7,107 nt of DNA from Alistipes sp. (lineage in GTDB: Bacteria; Bacteroidota; Bacteroidia; Bacteroidales; Rikenellaceae): NCBI GenBank assembly GCA_017391665.1, contig JAFOXS010000109.1, forward strand, positions 1-7,107. The letters are read 5' to 3'. A program made the translations under genes and the position numbers. The notes below the pieces were generated by a model. It searched no databases. It was not told the DNA's origin and worked only from the letters and a program-made list of their open reading frames with translations. Positions 6,961-7,107 of this stretch are shown piece after piece (the stretch's first letter is position 1; every line of letters starts with the position of its first letter).

Positions 6961-7107
6961 TTCCCTGCCTCGATGTCAAGGAGGGGCGTACGGTAAAGGG
7001 GGTGAATTTTGTCGATCTGCGCGACGTAGGCGATGCCGTAGAGCTGGGCCAGTATTATGCCCGTTGTGGTGCTGATGAGTTGGTCTATCTCGATATCAGC
7101 GCTACGC
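6942..7107 (+). CDS. hisF: Imidazole glycerol phosphate synthase, cyclase subunit, N-terminal part (3' truncated)
   Basis: This is the beginning of HisF, the cyclase that uses ammonia from HisH to convert PRFAR into imidazole-glycerol phosphate and AICAR. ATG 6942 gives the family N-terminus [21 protein letters not shown] with catalytic Asp11, and the frame stays open for 55 codons to the window end, reaching [12 protein letters not shown] full HisF is about 250 residues, so roughly a fifth is present. It starts inside hisA in another frame, overlapping by 19 bases. The next gene is expected to be hisI or hisIE, but it is outside the window. Confidence 0.96.
   Translation, partial: MVAKRIIPCLDVKEGRTVKGVNFVDLRDVGDAVELGQYYARCGADELVYLDISAT

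Overview
This window looks like chromosomal DNA from a member of the Bacteroidales. The evidence is a promoter of the Bacteroidetes type (TTG, then TAnnTTTG) before the his genes, starts preceded by A-rich sequence rather than strong Shine-Dalgarno sites, a bifunctional HisB, and a long-form HisG with its own regulatory domain. I cannot fix the genus from sequence alone. There is no insertion sequence, CRISPR array, rRNA or tRNA, and no composition break suggesting recent transfer.

Layout: (1) positions 1-1084 hold the 3' end of an aldose 1-epimerase gene (galM family), then, after one base, a 196-codon gene of unknown function. (2) Positions 1085-1363 are a 279-base non-genic stretch that carries the control region of the his operon: a promoter, an 18-codon leader peptide with four histidines in five codons, and an intrinsic terminator that can be replaced by an alternative hairpin. 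(3) Positions 1364-7107 hold a tightly packed histidine operon, hisG-hisD-hisC-hisB-hisH-hisA-hisF, with hisF cut by the window end. Adjacent his genes are 3 bases apart or overlap by 4 to 23 bases, so they are almost certainly one translationally coupled transcript.

Together the his products cover most of the path from PRPP and ATP to histidine. HisG makes phosphoribosyl-ATP, HisA isomerises ProFAR, and HisH with HisF forms imidazole-glycerol phosphate and AICAR. HisB performs the dehydration and the phosphatase steps, HisC the transamination, and HisD the final two oxidations. The HisI/HisE steps are not in the window and probably lie downstream of hisF.

The most notable item is the his leader. 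The stop codon of the leader peptide lies inside a sequence (GGTAGGTC) that is a near copy of the terminator's 3' arm (GGTAGGCC). Both can pair with the same central segment, GGCTTACC. This gives a compact ribosome-controlled attenuator that should read histidyl-tRNA supply. A second point is that the phosphatase half of HisB has none of the four zinc-binding Cys/His residues known from the enterobacterial enzyme.
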